A stretch of DNA of 64,000 nt. Origin: Polyangium sp. 6x1. Lineage in GTDB: Bacteria > Myxococcota_A > Polyangia > Polyangiales > Polyangiaceae. The stretch lies in assembly GCF_029946515.1 (NCBI RefSeq), contig NZ_JARZHH010000022.1, forward strand, positions 1 through 64,000, given 5' to 3'. Of this stretch, positions 51,772 to 60,556 are shown piece by piece; position 1 is the first letter of the stretch; each line of letters begins with the position of its first letter. The translations under genes were made by a program, and so were the position numbers. The notes beneath the pieces were generated by a model that worked only from the letters and a program-made list of their open reading frames with translations, was not told the origin of the DNA and made no database searches.

Positions 51772-52266
51772 ATGCAGCGCGGCGGCAAACGAGCATTCGG
51801 TCGGATGGGAGCGTGGTGCGTCATGGTCTTGACTTTCGCGGGGCTCGCCGCCTCGTGCGGGGGCGGCGGCGCGAGCACCCAGGTCGAGACGCCGAAGACG
51901 CCGGCCGTGGCCGAGCTGCCCGCCTGCACCACGGAGGCCTGCGAGGACCTCTCCGCATGTCCTTTGACCTCCAAGGAGCACCTCGACGCCTTCAACTGCC
52001 GGCCCTGCGGCGAGGACGCGGCGAAGGACTGCGAGGACGCGAAGGCCTGCACGGTGCGCGACGCGAGGAGCCTCGAGGCGCTGATCTGCCGGGCGATCCG
52101 GCAAGAGGTGCCCTGCCAGGCGGCCACGGCGCGGGCGCTCGAAGGATGGCGCAAGGACGGCGAGCTGCCGTTCGTCGACGAACCCATCGTGAAGCGCGCC
52201 GTGGAGGAGCGTTACGCGCGGCACGCGAAGGCGGCCCTCGCCTGTCCGAGCGCGCCCGCGCGTTGA
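51772..52266 (+). CDS. Small Cys-rich lipoprotein
   Basis: The 164-residue product has a lipoprotein signal ending AGLAASC (about residue 29) and a Cys-rich soluble domain with ten cysteines (CTTEACEDLSACPL, FNCRPCGEDAAKDCED). I do not recognise it. A GTG one codon earlier (51769) is an alternative start. It converges with the PHP-domain gene (10 bp between stops). Confidence 0.7.
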   Translation: MQRGGKRAFGRMGAWCVMVLTFAGLAASCGGGGASTQVETPKTPAVAELPACTTEACEDLSACPLTSKEHLDAFNCRPCGEDAAKDCEDAKACTVRDARSLEALICRAIRQEVPCQAATARALEGWRKDGELPFVDEPIVKRAVEERYARHAKAALACPSAPAR

Positions 52267-52276
52267 AGGTTTTTCC

Positions 52277-54760
52277 TCAACGCACGAAGACCGGGTTCGT
52301 GAAGGAGAGCGGCGGGACGCCGGGCACGTAGGCGTCCATGGGCTTGCTCCCGCGGGCGATGGCGAGGATCCAGTCGCCCTTCTCGAACGTCTCGCGGCTG
52401 CGCTGCTCGATGGGGCCCTTGCGGCCGGTGATCGGGAAGGTCCGCAAGGTTTTTCCGCGCTTGACGAGCTCGATCCGATCGATCTCGATCCACGGCGGCG
52501 CGTCGACGCGCACGACGACCTCGGCCTCGCCCGGCGCGATCGTCTCGCCCATTCCTTTGCCCGAAACCTCGATCCGGACGAAGGGCCCTCCCGAGACGCT
52601 GACGTTTCCCTTCCGCAGCGCGTCCACGAAGGCCGCCTCCGCGACCGGGCGTTTTCCGTCGTTCCCGACGAACACCATGTTCCGGGGCAAACCCGCCTCG
52701 TGGTAGACGAGCTTGTGCGAGTCGGAGTTGCCCGTGCCGACGACGCGGAATCCGGCGTCGAGCAGCGCATACCAGTCGCGTAAGACCGGCTCCACGCCGG
52801 CGATGTAACGGGAATGGTCACCGTTGTAGACCTCGAGCAGATCGAAGCCCATGTCGGCGATCGGGGAACGGTCGAGCCAGCCCTTGAGGTCGTCCGTGTC
52901 GAGGCGGAGGAGCTCGAAGTATCCGATGCCGCCCCAGCGCGGGTGGTTCACCTGGAGGATCGTGCTGGTGCCATAAGGTTTTTGTGCGCGCGCAGCGGCG
53001 AAGATTTCGGCCGGCAGGACGCCGATCCAGGGGAGCGGCGGGGACGCGGGGAGCATGGGGAAGACGTTGAAATGGCCCCAGGCGGGCGAAGTGACCTCGT
53101 CGCCGACGATGCTCACGAGATCGGAGGCGAGGCCCATTTCGCGGATCGTGGGGCCGTAATCGGTGACGGCGTTGTGATCGGTGGCCACCGCGACGTCGAC
53201 GCCCACGGAGACGAGGCTGCGCACGCGCTCGGCGAGCGGCGCGGGGGCGTCGGGGGAAGGCTCGGCGTGGAGGTGCAGATCGGCCGAGACGAACCCTTTC
53301 GTGTCGACGACACGCTCGAGCTTCGCGCGGACGGAGACGTCGCGGCCCGCGGCCACCTCGATGTCTTCCTCGTGGGCCGAGTACGAGAAGCCGCGCGTGA
53401 GGGCGACGTGGTATTTGCCGGGCGGGAGGAAAAGCTCGCGCTCGCTCCGGTCGAGGTAGACGACGTTGAGGGCCGCGCCGGCGAGGGGCTCGTCGCCCCA
53501 GTCGGGATCGGGCGTGCCGTCCTTGCCACGCACGAGGAGCCGCGCGGGGATGGGCTTTCCGCCCTCGGTCGCGGCGACACGCAGGCGCCCGGCGGTCGGT
53601 TTGGCGCGAAGAACCTCGGCGGCGAGGGATTCGACGCGGATCCAGGGGCCCGGCGCGTGGCCCGGCGCGACGAGGCGAGCGTCGAAGCAGCCCTCGGGCA
53701 GGTCGATCGCGCGGTCTGTCTTGCCAAACACGCGCTCCTCGGCGCCGAGCTCGGCATAGATGCGGCGGCGCCCGGCGCCGTCACAGCGGGCGAGCTCGAC
53801 GCGGGCGCCGCGAACGGGGAGCGCGGGGAGCGAGATGCGGCGGCGGGCGGCGGGGGCGCGGCAGGGCAAGGCGAGCGCGGCGTCGCCGGAGGAGCGGTCG
53901 CTCAGGGTGACGGCGATGCGGCGTCGCTCGGAGGCGCCGGCGTGGACGACGGGGACGACGCGTTCGCCGGTGAGGGCGGCCTCGAAAAACCCATATTCGG
54001 GCGAGCCGAAGCGGGCGAAGAGCGGGCCCTCCGCGGAGCACAATGCGTACGCGGTGCCGAGGCTCTGGCGGGCGACGAACTCGGTCCGGAGCTGCAAGGC
54101 GCTCGTGACGGGGCCGGCGCCCTCGACCCAGGTGGGCACGTTGCCCCAATGAATGTTCTCGCCGAGGGTGACGGCGAGCGCGGGGAGGCGCTTGGCGGCG
54201 CCGGGAGGGCCCGGATCGACCGGCTCGATCTCGGGCGAGGCGACGGCGACGCTCTCGATCCAGAGCGCATCGCCCGGGCCGAAGAAATAAAAGCTCACGT
54301 GCGAGAGGGGCTGTCCACGCACGGCGCGATCGACGCGGACCACGTTTTTCTTTTCGCCGACGAGCTCCACGCGGACGACGTCGGTGGCCGCGACGCCGAG
54401 GCCAATCTGGAGGACGGATTGCAGAGAGACCATTCCATCCGCGCCGCCCTCGGGGCCATAATCGACGAGGTGGCCGCGCGCGGAGACGACGGCGACGCGG
54501 CCCGCGTGCGAAAGAACGAAATCCCCGGTGCGGGCGTCGACCCGCAAGCCTTTGAGCGGGACGTTTTCGCGCGACGCGACGGGCGCGGCGGTGCCGAGGG
54601 CGCCGGCCGGAGGATCGACGGGGACCTCACGCGGGACGACGGGCGCGGGCGGCTCCTCGGGGGGATCCGAGGCGGAAGCGCCCGTGGGGCCGGTGGGCGC
54701 GGCGGCGCAGGAGGCGGCGAGCGCGGTGAGCGCGAGGGCGAACGGGGAGGAGAAACGCAT
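52277..54760 (-). CDS. PHP-domain phosphoesterase-like lipoprotein
   Basis: The 827-residue product has a lipoprotein signal (LALTALAASCAAA), a beta-rich N-terminal half and a C-terminal PHP metallohydrolase domain. The domain shows HxH in ADLHLHAEPSPD, DHN in VATDHNAVTDYG, VNHPRWGG and NSDSH, consistent with intact metal-binding residues. PHP domains cleave phosphoesters; an extracellular one would act on polymers or nucleic acid. The gene starts 28 bp after the helicase gene of the tubulin-like operon, in the same direction, and could belong to it. Confidence 0.82.
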   Translation of the reverse strand: MRFSSPFALALTALAASCAAAPTGPTGASASDPPEEPPAPVVPREVPVDPPAGALGTAAPVASRENVPLKGLRVDARTGDFVLSHAGRVAVVSARGHLVDYGPEGGADGMVSLQSVLQIGLGVAATDVVRVELVGEKKNVVRVDRAVRGQPLSHVSFYFFGPGDALWIESVAVASPEIEPVDPGPPGAAKRLPALAVTLGENIHWGNVPTWVEGAGPVTSALQLRTEFVARQSLGTAYALCSAEGPLFARFGSPEYGFFEAALTGERVVPVVHAGASERRRIAVTLSDRSSGDAALALPCRAPAARRRISLPALPVRGARVELARCDGAGRRRIYAELGAEERVFGKTDRAIDLPEGCFDARLVAPGHAPGPWIRVESLAAEVLRAKPTAGRLRVAATEGGKPIPARLLVRGKDGTPDPDWGDEPLAGAALNVVYLDRSERELFLPPGKYHVALTRGFSYSAHEEDIEVAAGRDVSVRAKLERVVDTKGFVSADLHLHAEPSPDAPAPLAERVRSLVSVGVDVAVATDHNAVTDYGPTIREMGLASDLVSIVGDEVTSPAWGHFNVFPMLPASPPLPWIGVLPAEIFAAARAQKPYGTSTILQVNHPRWGGIGYFELLRLDTDDLKGWLDRSPIADMGFDLLEVYNGDHSRYIAGVEPVLRDWYALLDAGFRVVGTGNSDSHKLVYHEAGLPRNMVFVGNDGKRPVAEAAFVDALRKGNVSVSGGPFVRIEVSGKGMGETIAPGEAEVVVRVDAPPWIEIDRIELVKRGKTLRTFPITGRKGPIEQRSRETFEKGDWILAIARGSKPMDAYVPGVPPLSFTNPVFVR

Positions 54761-54788
54761 CGAGGGGCGCGAGGATAACCGAAAGGCG

Positions 54789-57700
54789 CTAGCCACGGCC
54801 GAGGATCTTTCCGAGGAGCTCCCGCACCCCCCGCTTGTCGAGCTTGGTCTCCTCGCCCGGGGCCGCGTGGCATTGCGGGATCTGCAAGCACGAGGGGCAC
54901 CCCTCGGCCGCGGCGCAACGCGCCGGGCATCGCTCGACGATCGCCAGGGAAAACCCCGCGACCACGCGCAAAACGTCGAGCGTCACCGCCTCGGAAAAAC
55001 CCACGCCGCCCGGGTGGGCGTCGACGAACGCGATCGCGGGCGTCTCGGCGGCGCCGAAGCGCGCGACGCGCACGATGAGCAGGTCCTCCTCGCGGCACCA
55101 CACGAATGCCGGCAAGGTGACGCGGAAGAGGTGCACGAGCGCGTGGAGCGTGCTTTCGCCGATCGCGCCGAACGAGGCCTCGGGCAAAGCGAGGACCGTG
55201 GCCTTCGTGGCATAACGATGCACGAGCGGCTCGGCATAAAGGGTCACGTCGCGTGGTTTGCCGTCGGGGCCGTGGCGGCGGAGGCCCAGGCTTCGCTCCT
55301 CGACGTCGACGAGCCTGCGCTCGAAGACGAACTGCGCGCCGCCGAGCGATCGGAGCGGCTCGGCGCGGCGTTCGGCGCGCTCCCCTTCCCGGCTCTCCGT
55401 GGGCGAGGCTTCCTTGCGACGCTCGATCGGCGTGACATTGACTTCACGAATGGGGCTCGTGACGAGCAAGCGCTCCTCGCGCTCGCACGCGACACGGCCG
55501 GCGGCGAGGCCGTCCTGCTCGGAGGCGGGTTTGACCACGTACCGGCCGCCGCGGAAGACGAAGATACGGCCGGGATACGCGGCCGAGAGCATGCGCGCGC
55601 GCTCGACGCCGTAGAGGACCTCGCCCGTGTGGCGATCCACGAGCCGCGCAGGCTCGGCCGCGACGTCGAAGCAAAGCGTCGGGTGCGCCTCGCCCGCCGC
55701 GGAGATCCGGACGACCTCGCGGCGCTCGCCGGACTCCGGATCGAGGACGCTGTGCACGGTCCGCGCGAGGCGCGTGGCCTCCGTGGAATTGCCTTCCGCG
55801 GGCGAAAGCTCATTCTGCACGACGGGTCGCGAAAAATCCGCGGCGAGCTCGTCCTCGCTCCACGAGGCCTCGACGAGCGCGGCCCGGAGGTGGGATCGCT
55901 GAATGGCATCGGCGAGCGGATCGACGACGAGCGCGCAGCCGAGATCGAGGTCGGGGTGGCGAAAATGCGGGCGCTCGGCCGCGAGGAGCGCCGAGAACGG
56001 GTCGGGATCGGGCTGCCAGAGGACGAGGACCTTCCGTTCGAGGTCCGTCTGCGCGATGGCCTCGGCTTGCAGCTCGCCAGGCGATTGCGGGGTTTCCGGC
56101 TCTGCCGGCGAAACCTCCTTGGGCTCGGGCTTCGGGGGCGCGATGGCCTTGCCGACGCGCTCGCCCGCGCCGAGGGCGGCGACGCGCGCCTCGGGGACCG
56201 TGGCGGCGCGGAAGCCGATGTGGGCGGCGAGGATCGGGCTTTTTCCGTACGTCGCGGCGCGGACGCGGGCAACGACGACCTCGGCCTCGGAGAGAGCGCG
56301 CGAGAGCTCGTGGCGCTCCTCGGCGAAGGCGCGGCCGCGCGTCGCGACGTCGCGCCCGAGGGTCCATTCGTTCGCCCGCGCGACGTCGGCCCGCGAAAGG
56401 ACGTCGTCGTATCCGAAGAGCTCCGCGGAAAAACCTTGCGCGAGCGATTCGCCGAGCGCGCGCACGGCGGGGTGGACGTCGGCCTGCGCGCGCGGGCGCG
56501 GGGGGAGGAAATACGAGACGATCGGCGGACGCGGGGCGCCGTCGACCTCGGGGCCGAGCACGAGCATGGGCCGGCCGACGAGGCGCTCGCCGAGCTGGCC
56601 GAGGTCGCGAAACGATGGATCGGCGGTGCAAAGGAATCGAATGCGCTCGCCATGTTCGACGGCGCGGGCCGAGACGCGCGAGGAGGCGCGGCGCAGGCGG
56701 CGCAGGAGCAGGGCGAGGTGCGCGCCGGGGGCGCCGTGCCATTCTTCGAGGTCCGGCAGGACGACGAGGCCGAGGCCCCCAAGGAAGCCGGACCATTCGT
56801 TTTGCCGGCCGCAGAGCTCGCGGTGCACGCCCTCGGGGTCGGCGAAGACGAGCGACGGCGACGCGTGCGTCGGATCGGCCGCGCCCGCGCCGGATGCGAT
56901 GTTCGCGGCGTGGACGTTCCATTTCCAGCGCAGGGCCTCGGCGCGGCCGAGGACACGACGCTCGGCCACGCGCGCGGCGGCGGCGGAGGGCGCGAGCCAG
57001 AGGACGTTCTCGGCCTCGACGAGGAGCGCGTAAAACAGGAGCAGATCGAGGGTCGTGGTTTTCCCCGAGAGCGGCGGCGTGCAGAGGAGGATGTTTTTCC
57101 GTTCCTCGAAGGCGTCGCAGGCGAGGCCCTGGTGGACGTAAAGTCCCTTTTTGGCGCCGAGCTCGCGTGAGAGATCGTCGAGCAGACGTTTGGCGCGTAA
57201 ATCGGTCCCGGGCGAGATGCGCGCGGGCTCGACGCCGGGCGTCTCGGGGGGGAGGAGCAAGGGGCCCTGGGCCGCGTGAATGGCCTCGACGAGCGGGCGG
57301 AGCTCGGGCCGCGGCGCGGGGGGCTCTTCCTTTTTTTCGGGTTCGGGTTTGTCGGGGCTCTTCGTGCGGGTCGCGAGGTTTCTGCGCAGGCCGTCGAGCG
57401 CGATCGCGGAGCCGACCCAGAGCGGCGCCGAGAAATGCCCGGCGAGCGCGGCCGGGAGGGCGAGCGCGGCGAGGCCGGCGAGCGCGAAGACGAGCGGCCC
57501 TTGCCAGCGCACGAAGCGCGCCTCGACGTATTCGACGCTCGTCCAGTGGCCGAGGAGCTTGAAGACGCGGCCGAAACGATCGTCGGCGAGGGGCGCGCTC
57601 TCCACGGGTTTGACCGGGAGCGGCCGGCCCTCGGCGAGGGCCTTCGCGATGGCTTTTTGCTGTTCGAGCCGCTCACGCGCGAGGACGTCGTCGGGCTTCT

Positions 57701-58172
57701 GTTCGAGCGAGCCGAGCTCCTCGATCGTGCGCGCCGCCCAGAAAACGAGGCCGAGGTACACGACGGCGCCGAGGAGCAATGCGAGCGGCAAATGCACCGG
57801 GCCGGGGAGCACGAATCGCCCGCCCGCGGCGAGCGCGAGGATGCGGCGCAATGCTTCGTACGCTTCCCGCCCCTCCCCCGGCGCGAGGAGCAAGAGCGCG
57901 CGCTCCTCGATCAGGAGCATGTCGTAATGCGCGAGCAGGGCGTCGACGATCGCCACGACGAGCGAGAGCGCGAGGACGACGAGGCCGGCGAGCGCGAAGA
58001 GCGGGCCGGTGGAGACGCGGACGGCGCGAAGCTCGAAGCGGGCCTTCGCGAGCGCGCCGAGGTAGAGGAGAATGGCGAGCGCGATGGCCATGCCGCCGAG
58101 GCTCGTGCGAATGGGTTTGGCCTGGGCGAGGCGCGACCATTCGCCGAGGAGCGTGAGGATCGCGTCGATCAC
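54789..58172 (-). CDS. Membrane-anchored YprA/MrfA-like helicase with degraded motifs
   Basis: The 1127-residue product has four hydrophobic segments in its N-terminal part (about residues 24-43, 56-78, 125-146, 226-248) and then a YprA/MrfA-type helicase core. The NTP loop is TPPLSGKTT (365-373). Motif II reads VVLPDLEEWHG (470-480) where YprA has a DEAH-type motif, and motif III reads FLCTADP instead of an SAT box. The segments before and after motif II (FADPEGVHREL and HLALLLRRLRR) still align. The C-terminal half keeps the DUF1998-type Cys cluster (CPARCAAAEGCPSCLQIPQC). Its GTG start overlaps the previous gene (GTGA) behind GGAGGAA. Helicase activity is doubtful. Confidence 0.78.
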   Translation of the reverse strand: MIDAILTLLGEWSRLAQAKPIRTSLGGMAIALAILLYLGALAKARFELRAVRVSTGPLFALAGLVVLALSLVVAIVDALLAHYDMLLIEERALLLLAPGEGREAYEALRRILALAAGGRFVLPGPVHLPLALLLGAVVYLGLVFWAARTIEELGSLEQKPDDVLARERLEQQKAIAKALAEGRPLPVKPVESAPLADDRFGRVFKLLGHWTSVEYVEARFVRWQGPLVFALAGLAALALPAALAGHFSAPLWVGSAIALDGLRRNLATRTKSPDKPEPEKKEEPPAPRPELRPLVEAIHAAQGPLLLPPETPGVEPARISPGTDLRAKRLLDDLSRELGAKKGLYVHQGLACDAFEERKNILLCTPPLSGKTTTLDLLLFYALLVEAENVLWLAPSAAAARVAERRVLGRAEALRWKWNVHAANIASGAGAADPTHASPSLVFADPEGVHRELCGRQNEWSGFLGGLGLVVLPDLEEWHGAPGAHLALLLRRLRRASSRVSARAVEHGERIRFLCTADPSFRDLGQLGERLVGRPMLVLGPEVDGAPRPPIVSYFLPPRPRAQADVHPAVRALGESLAQGFSAELFGYDDVLSRADVARANEWTLGRDVATRGRAFAEERHELSRALSEAEVVVARVRAATYGKSPILAAHIGFRAATVPEARVAALGAGERVGKAIAPPKPEPKEVSPAEPETPQSPGELQAEAIAQTDLERKVLVLWQPDPDPFSALLAAERPHFRHPDLDLGCALVVDPLADAIQRSHLRAALVEASWSEDELAADFSRPVVQNELSPAEGNSTEATRLARTVHSVLDPESGERREVVRISAAGEAHPTLCFDVAAEPARLVDRHTGEVLYGVERARMLSAAYPGRIFVFRGGRYVVKPASEQDGLAAGRVACEREERLLVTSPIREVNVTPIERRKEASPTESREGERAERRAEPLRSLGGAQFVFERRLVDVEERSLGLRRHGPDGKPRDVTLYAEPLVHRYATKATVLALPEASFGAIGESTLHALVHLFRVTLPAFVWCREEDLLIVRVARFGAAETPAIAFVDAHPGGVGFSEAVTLDVLRVVAGFSLAIVERCPARCAAAEGCPSCLQIPQCHAAPGEETKLDKRGVRELLGKILGRG

Positions 58173-60541
58173 GTTTCCTCCGGGGAATCCGCGGCGCGCG
58201 CGAGGGCGAGCCCTTCGAGCGGCAAGCCCGTGCGCGCGACGACGAGCAGGATCGAATCGGGATCCGGGGAGAGGGCGCGCACGTCCCAGGCGCCTTCGAA
58301 TCCACCTTCGGCGAGCGTGGCGTCGACGAGCTTGCGCGCCGCGGGCGGCGCGAAGAGCAGGCGGAGCGGCGCGGGCGCTTCGGTCGCGTATTTCGGGGCG
58401 AGCTCGAGGCCGGGCGAGAGCTTGAGGAAGAGGCGGCGGAGGAAGCTCTTGGCCGAGGATTCGGCGGCCTTGTGCAGCGCGGATGTGCCTTCCTCGAAGG
58501 GCGAGGTCTTCTCGAAGGATTCGAGCTCGGCGTGGCAAAAGGCGAGGAGGTCGTCGTGCGCGGCGAACGGGGCCTCGGTCCAGGGGCGCTCGGCGAGGCT
58601 CTCGCGGAGCCAGCGCTCGGCCGCGGCGCTCGGCTCGGGCGGGCGAATTTCGGCGTAAATGGCGTCGAGATCGTCGCGGCCGACGATGGTCGCGTGAAGG
58701 ACCGAGGAGGAGAGCAGACCGCCTGAAAAAAGGTTTTGCTCGCCCTCGTGTTCTTCGCGGTGCAAGGCGCGGTCGGCGACGGCGAGGGCGGCGCGCGTGG
58801 CTTCGAGGGCGGCGATGGTCTGCTCGATGCGGCCGAGGAGGTGCGCGAGGACGCGCTGCACCCAGAGGAGGCGCGCGTAATGCAAGCGGCGCTCGTAATG
58901 GCCGACGAGGTCCTCGCGGATGTGGCGCGCGATCGACTGCGCGAGGTCGTCCCGGGCCTCGCAGGCCCAGTTGTGGTGGCGTTTGCGGTGCTTCCAGAGA
59001 CGATAACCCGTCGAATAAGCCGAGAGGGCGGCGCCGGCGAGGAGCGGGACGGGCGGCGTGAAGAAGGGGCGGAGGCGGCCGTCCGGCAAAGGCGCGACGG
59101 CGTCGAAGAAAGGAGGGAATGGCGCGAGCAGGGCGCGATAAGAGGAAGCGAGCACACCCGAGAGGAGGAGCGCGGAGACGAGGCCGAGGGCGGCGCCGAG
59201 GACGACCATGCGGCGCGGGCGCGGGCGGTACGAGAGGGCTTCCTCCAGGGCCGCCAGTTTTTCCGCGAGCGGCGAGGTCGGGAGCGGCGAGAGCTCGGGG
59301 GCCTCGATCGCACGGACGACATCGTCGAGGTGCCCCTTGGCCCGGGTGCGTGCGTCCCGTAAAACCAGAAGGGCCCGCGCGTGGCCCGTGGGGCGCTCGG
59401 CGACGAGCTCGGCGGCGCGCGTCTCCAGGGCGCGCTCGCCGCCTTCGAGGCGGACCTTGCCGCGCTGTTCGAGCGCGGCGGCGAGCTTGTCCATGCGGAA
59501 CCGCTCGACCTCGTCCTGGAACGCGGCAATCGTGGCCTCGGCGCGCGCCCGGAAGAGGGAGCCGAATTTGCGTTCGAGGAGCGTCTCGGGATCGTCGTCC
59601 CATTCGATCGGGGGGACGTCGATCGTCGGCGGGGCGAGCAAGGAGGCGAGCGGCTCGGATTCGCCGAGCTCGGTGTCGAGGCGGCTTTGCGTGGGGACGA
59701 GCGTCGCCGAGAGCGAGGCAATGTCGAGGGCGGCCGGATCGACGGGGGCGCGGAGGAGCGCGAGGATCTCGCGGCCGAGGCGCGCGGCGGCGATGCGCGA
59801 GAGCGCCGCGTGATCGAAGGCGAGGCTCGCGCAGGCGAAGGTGGCGAAGGCGCCGGGCGGCCCGTCGTCCTCGACGAGGCGACGAACGCCGCGATCGTCG
59901 TCACGCACGGGCGGCAAGCAAAGCGTCGAGAGAAACGCCGCGAACGAGCGGACCATCTCGGCGCGGGAGAGGAGGTATTTGCCGCTCTGGTCCTCGACGA
60001 GATACGCGCGGCCGCCGAGGCGCGCGCGGGCCGAGGACGCGGTTCGTCGGGAAAGGTCGGCGAGGGAGGAGGCGGCCCGCGCCATCACGGCCCGATCGCC
60101 GGTGCGAGGGCAATAAAGGAGTGGGCAAACGACGAGCGCGCCGTCGCCGGAGCGGAGGATGGCCGAAAAAGCGCGGCGCAGGCCCAATGCGAGCGCGGCG
60201 GCGAGGGGCGCGACGAGGGGCGCGACCGAAGGTTCGCCGAGGTCGGCGACGACGAGGACGTCGCAGAGCGGGCCGCGCGGGTCCGTGGGGGACGAGGAGC
60301 CGAGGTAATGGCCGACGTCGAGCAGCGCGGCGAGGGTGTCCTCGGCGCGCTTCACGACCGGCGAATACGGGTCCTTTGCATTCGGATCGAGGGTCGCGCC
60401 GTCGGGTTTTCCGTCCGTCGAGACGGCGACTTCGAGCGCGACGAGCGAGGCGCCGCGGGCCGCGCGCGCGACGTCACGGCCGAAGGCGCCCACGCCGACG
60501 AGCAGCGTGGGGCGCCTCGTTCGATCGTCGATTCCGCGCAC
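58169..60541 (-). CDS. Membrane-anchored protein with diverged tubulin-like N-terminal domain
   Basis: The 790-residue product begins at a GTG 15 bp after the tubulin-like gene. Its N-terminal 260 residues mirror those of the tubulin-like neighbour: GVGAFGRDVAR (15-25) at the nucleotide loop, VLVVADLGEPSVAPLVAPLA (95-114) where the neighbour has the GGTGSG signature, YLVEDQSGKYLL (180-191), and FDHAALSRIAAARLGREILA (242-261). The GTP signature is lost. Two membrane helices lie at about 445-467 and 493-515, followed by a helical C-terminal domain. It is probably the membrane partner of the GTPase; the homology is judged by eye. Confidence 0.68.
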   Translation of the reverse strand: MRGIDDRTRRPTLLVGVGAFGRDVARAARGASLVALEVAVSTDGKPDGATLDPNAKDPYSPVVKRAEDTLAALLDVGHYLGSSSPTDPRGPLCDVLVVADLGEPSVAPLVAPLAAALALGLRRAFSAILRSGDGALVVCPLLYCPRTGDRAVMARAASSLADLSRRTASSARARLGGRAYLVEDQSGKYLLSRAEMVRSFAAFLSTLCLPPVRDDDRGVRRLVEDDGPPGAFATFACASLAFDHAALSRIAAARLGREILALLRAPVDPAALDIASLSATLVPTQSRLDTELGESEPLASLLAPPTIDVPPIEWDDDPETLLERKFGSLFRARAEATIAAFQDEVERFRMDKLAAALEQRGKVRLEGGERALETRAAELVAERPTGHARALLVLRDARTRAKGHLDDVVRAIEAPELSPLPTSPLAEKLAALEEALSYRPRPRRMVVLGAALGLVSALLLSGVLASSYRALLAPFPPFFDAVAPLPDGRLRPFFTPPVPLLAGAALSAYSTGYRLWKHRKRHHNWACEARDDLAQSIARHIREDLVGHYERRLHYARLLWVQRVLAHLLGRIEQTIAALEATRAALAVADRALHREEHEGEQNLFSGGLLSSSVLHATIVGRDDLDAIYAEIRPPEPSAAAERWLRESLAERPWTEAPFAAHDDLLAFCHAELESFEKTSPFEEGTSALHKAAESSAKSFLRRLFLKLSPGLELAPKYATEAPAPLRLLFAPPAARKLVDATLAEGGFEGAWDVRALSPDPDSILLVVARTGLPLEGLALARAADSPEET

Positions 60542-60556
60542 GCGCCCCCCGGGGCC

